DNA of 7,922 nt, taken from the NCBI GenBank assembly GCA_050741255.1, contig JBOIEQ010000186.1:1-7922 (forward strand), read 5' to 3'. The position numbers were made by a program, and so were the translations under genes. The notes under the pieces were generated by a model. It was not told the origin of the DNA. It ran no database searches and was given only the letters and a program-made list of their open reading frames with translations. Shown piece by piece: positions 6,438-7,922 of the stretch. This DNA is from CAZXNF01 sp050741255. Its GTDB lineage: Bacteria > Pseudomonadota > Gammaproteobacteria > Burkholderiales > SG8-41. Within the stretch, counting starts at the first letter, position 1. Every line of letters begins with the position of its first letter.

Positions 6438-7139
6438 TCACGAAACCTTGGCTGCCGGCACGGCCGCATCGGCTCTATCCTCCGCCAGCGACAGTTTATG
6501 CAGCGTGATATGGCGGATCTCCGCCTTGCTCGACTCGATGTGGGCGCGCAGGAACAGCGAGGCATCGCTCTCCTTGCGCGCGAGGATGGCGCGCAGCAGC
6601 TTGCCGTGCTCTTCGTAGGCCGTCGCCAGCCGCGGCGACGCCAGGAAGTCGAGGCGCCGGATGATGCGGATGCGCTCGGAGAGGTCGGTATGGATGCGCA
6701 GCGCCTCGGCGTTGCCCGAGGCGGCCACGATGGACGCGTGGAACTCCTCGTCGAGACGCGCGACGGCGGCGCCGTCCGTCAGCCGGTCCGCCACCGGCAC
6801 CAGCCAGGTTTTCTTCAGCGCGGTCAGGTCAGGAAAAGGATCGGCCTTGCAAATGCGCCGGATCGCCAGCAGTTCCAGCGACACGCGCACGTCGTAAAGA
6901 TCCTCGAAGTGCTTGAAATCCAGCGGCCGCACCATCCAGCCCCCGTGGCCTTCGAGCTTCACGACGTAACCCTCGCGCACCAGCATGTAGAGCGCCACGC
7001 GGAGCGGCGTGCGGGAGACCCCGAGGCGCGCCGTGAGATCGCTCTCGGCGTAACGCTCGCCCGGACGCATGCGGAAGTCGGACAGGTCCTGCTTCAACCG
7101 CTCGTAAACGGTCTCGACCAGATTGGGGCGGGGTTGCAT
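6438..7139 (-). CDS. GntR-family transcriptional regulator, FadR subfamily (FCD domain)
   Basis: 233 aa, typical for the family. The N-terminal winged helix-turn-helix spans about 7-70: YERLKQDL at 12-19, RMRPGERYAESDLTARLGVSRTPLR at 23-47 (the recognition-helix region is VSRTPLR), then LVREGYVV at 53-60 and the wing GHGGWMVRPL at 64-73. The all-helical FCD ligand domain follows; D130 and H134 (DEEFH), H178 (EEH) and H200 (AH) match the usual metal-binding Asp/His set, so a metal-assisted carboxylate or similar small ligand is expected. It heads the minus-strand gene set and probably represses it and itself until the substrate or an intermediate binds (inference). Upstream lies a perfect inverted repeat that overlaps a possible -10 box. 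No good Shine-Dalgarno precedes the ATG, so the exact start is slightly uncertain. Confidence 0.93.
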   Translation of the reverse strand: MQPRPNLVETVYERLKQDLSDFRMRPGERYAESDLTARLGVSRTPLRVALYMLVREGYVVKLEGHGGWMVRPLDFKHFEDLYDVRVSLELLAIRRICKADPFPDLTALKKTWLVPVADRLTDGAAVARLDEEFHASIVAASGNAEALRIHTDLSERIRIIRRLDFLASPRLATAYEEHGKLLRAILARKESDASLFLRAHIESSKAEIRHITLHKLSLAEDRADAAVPAAKVS

Positions 7140-7162
7140 GCGGGGCGGCTCGTGCGGAATGT

Positions 7163-7192
7163 GGATTCCGAAGTGTATTCAATTCGGAATCC
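7163..7192. promoter_or_regulatory. Candidate operator: perfect 10-bp inverted repeat
   Basis: GGATTCCGAA (7163-7172) and TTCGGAATCC (7183-7192) are exact reverse complements with a 10-nt spacer, centred about 38 nt upstream of the regulator start. A further CGGAAT at 7155-7160 faces ATTCCG at 7165-7170 and may form an extra half-site. The 20-bp centre-to-centre distance of the arms is about two helical turns, so both would present on the same face of the DNA. This suits a dimeric regulator, most simply the adjacent GntR protein. Binding is not shown. Confidence 0.6.
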
Positions 7193-7200
7193 AACGACAA
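7172..7200 (-). promoter_or_regulatory. Possible sigma-70 promoter for the gntR-hydrolase gene set
   Basis: On the minus strand TTGTCG (complement of 7195-7200) and TACACT (complement of 7172-7177) are spaced by 17 nt, each matching 4 of 6 consensus bases. The -10 box falls inside the candidate operator, as expected for repression. A leader of about 25 nt would result. The match is modest. Confidence 0.4.
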
Positions 7201-7244
7201 CCACTCATCGCATTCCTGTGCCATAGGTCGTGTGTATCGTGAGA

Positions 7245-7270
7245 CATCATAGGATGGCTGGACTATGATG
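7245..7270 (+). repeat. Inverted repeat covering the start codon of the plus-strand gene
   Basis: CATCATAG (7245-7252) and CTATGATG (7263-7270) are exact reverse complements separated by 10 nt. The right arm contains both possible ATG start codons (7265 and 7268). The left arm overlaps the first half of the Shine-Dalgarno, with the rest in the loop. In RNA this hairpin would mask translation initiation; in DNA it could be an operator. Confidence 0.55.
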
Positions 7271-7922
7271 AGGTCGCATGCGCAAACTCCAAATATTCAA
7301 AGTACAAGCGTGACTGCCCCTTCCACGTCATCTCGGCGTTCTGAGCCTTTCGTGCGATCAGTTCATTCCGCCTTGACTGCCACAGCGTTGGCGGTCGCGA
7401 TGCCAGCAATGGCCGCGTCGACATTTGTCGATCCCAGGTTACCCAACGAACAGGAACTCGCCGACGCCACCCGCGCGCTGCACGCATTTTTGCCGACCAG
7501 CCCGGGCACGTACCGCGTGATCGAAATCGGGCACTACGAATATCGGCCAGGAAAATATGTAGTGTTTTCGGCACCCTTCAGCGAAGCAGCCGATCCGCTA
7601 TCGAGAACAAAGCGGGTGACCTGTTCAAACCAGGGGCAAACATGGAATTGTCGCGGGCCTTCGACGTTCGTCAACATTCACGGCAGTAGTTTTCTGGCAC
7701 CGGAGAACATCGACGATAAAACCATAATGGAAATTGTCGACTATACGAATTCGCCATGCCTGTCCGAGCAGGTAGGCAAGCTGACATCAGCAAGACCGTT
7801 TACAGCATCGAGACAAATAACCGCATTGAGCAAGGTTGCCGAGGAATACAGGATTTCACTCGGCACATCATCGTCAGTCAGTATCGTGACTGCAGTGTCA
7901 CGACCGGAGCCATGGAGTACGG
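7265..7922 (+). CDS. Unrecognised, probably exported protein (N-terminal part)
   Basis: Open for 219 codons and running off the right edge, so no stop is seen. An in-frame TAG at 7250-7252 means the gene cannot start further upstream; ATG 7265 or 7268 follows an AGGA Shine-Dalgarno. The first 35 residues are polar with basic residues (R24, R25, R31), then a hydrophobic stretch ALTATALAVAMPAMAA (36-51) ending in an AxA-type site, consistent with a Sec signal peptide with a long n-region and cleavage near residue 50-51. An internal GTG at 7352 would give a more ordinary signal peptide. The mature part has three cysteines (C120, C129, C165), the first two framing an SNQGQTWN loop that could be a disulfide hairpin. 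Base composition is clearly less GC-rich than in the genes to the left, with codons such as ATA, AGA and CTA. I recognise no family. It is probably unrelated to the catabolic genes. Confidence 0.68.
   Translation, partial: MMRSHAQTPNIQSTSVTAPSTSSRRSEPFVRSVHSALTATALAVAMPAMAASTFVDPRLPNEQELADATRALHAFLPTSPGTYRVIEIGHYEYRPGKYVVFSAPFSEAADPLSRTKRVTCSNQGQTWNCRGPSTFVNIHGSSFLAPENIDDKTIMEIVDYTNSPCLSEQVGKLTSARPFTASRQITALSKVAEEYRISLGTSSSVSIVTAVSRPEPWST

Larger units (their letters stand above)
7140..7264. other. Divergent intergenic region between gntR and the plus-strand gene
   Basis: This 125-nt region separates two divergently read genes. It carries the inverted-repeat operator candidate and the minus-strand promoter described separately. 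For the plus-strand gene a weak pair, TTCCTG (7213-7218) and TATCGT (7235-7240) with a 16-nt spacer, is the best promoter I can find, and it is not convincing. AGGA at 7251-7254 is a plausible Shine-Dalgarno 10 nt before the ATG at 7265. Confidence 0.5.

Noticed and set aside
4920..7226. 768-codon open frame on the plus strand
   Set aside because: It runs antisense through the hydrolase and regulator genes and through both palindromic gaps; the sense genes have clear motifs and it has none.
7263..7574. 103-codon minus-strand frame at the right end
   Set aside because: It is antisense to the plus-strand frame that has an upstream stop, Shine-Dalgarno and signal-like segment; its own product shows no domain.
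1..7922. tRNA, rRNA, CRISPR array or transposase gene
   Set aside because: No cloverleaf-like sequence, regularly spaced repeats or transposase motifs were seen on either strand.

Overview
The window is GC-rich, densely packed DNA of a proteobacterial type. High GC, long open frames on the antisense strand, and two dispersed-type intergenic hairpin repeats recall Burkholderiales or Xanthomonadales chromosomes, but the sequence alone does not fix the taxon. Nearly everything from 7139 down to 1 reads on the minus strand as one probable catabolic gene set. A separate plus-strand gene of different composition starts at 7265 and runs off the right edge.

Layout, in minus-strand transcription order: (1) a FadR-type (GntR/FCD) regulator, 7139-6438; (2) a cyclic amidohydrolase/deacetylase-type metallohydrolase, 6332-5073; (3) a three-subunit molybdenum hydroxylase made of the molybdopterin large subunit (4901-2547), the FAD subunit (2550-1732) and the [2Fe-2S] subunit (1735-1247); (4) a CoxG-family SRPBCC protein, 1257-688; (5) the N-terminal 230 codons of a DUF1116 protein, 691 to beyond the left edge. 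The last five genes overlap one another by 4, 4, 11 and 4 nt, so they form a translationally coupled block. The two larger gaps (6333-6437 and 4902-5072) carry palindromic repeats.

Working model (inference): the molybdenum enzyme hydroxylates a small, probably nitrogen-heterocyclic, substrate. CoxG may link it to the membrane or quinone pool. The metallohydrolase opens a cyclic amide or hydrolyses an amide bond. The DUF1116 protein belongs to the family of E. coli YlbE/AllG, a part of the oxamate carbamoyltransferase (AllFGH) of allantoin degradation, which suggests a carbamoyl-transfer or energy-recovery step. The active-site loop of the large subunit (PYRGVAR) lacks the AYxCSFR signature of true CO dehydrogenase, so this should not be called a CODH operon. 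The regulator's upstream region has a perfect 10-bp inverted repeat with a 10-nt spacer overlapping a plausible -10 box, a good candidate operator.

The plus-strand gene from 7265 has an in-frame stop 12 nt upstream of its start, a signal-peptide-like segment, visibly lower GC, and no family I recognise. An 8-bp inverted repeat pairs its start codon with sequence overlapping its Shine-Dalgarno region.
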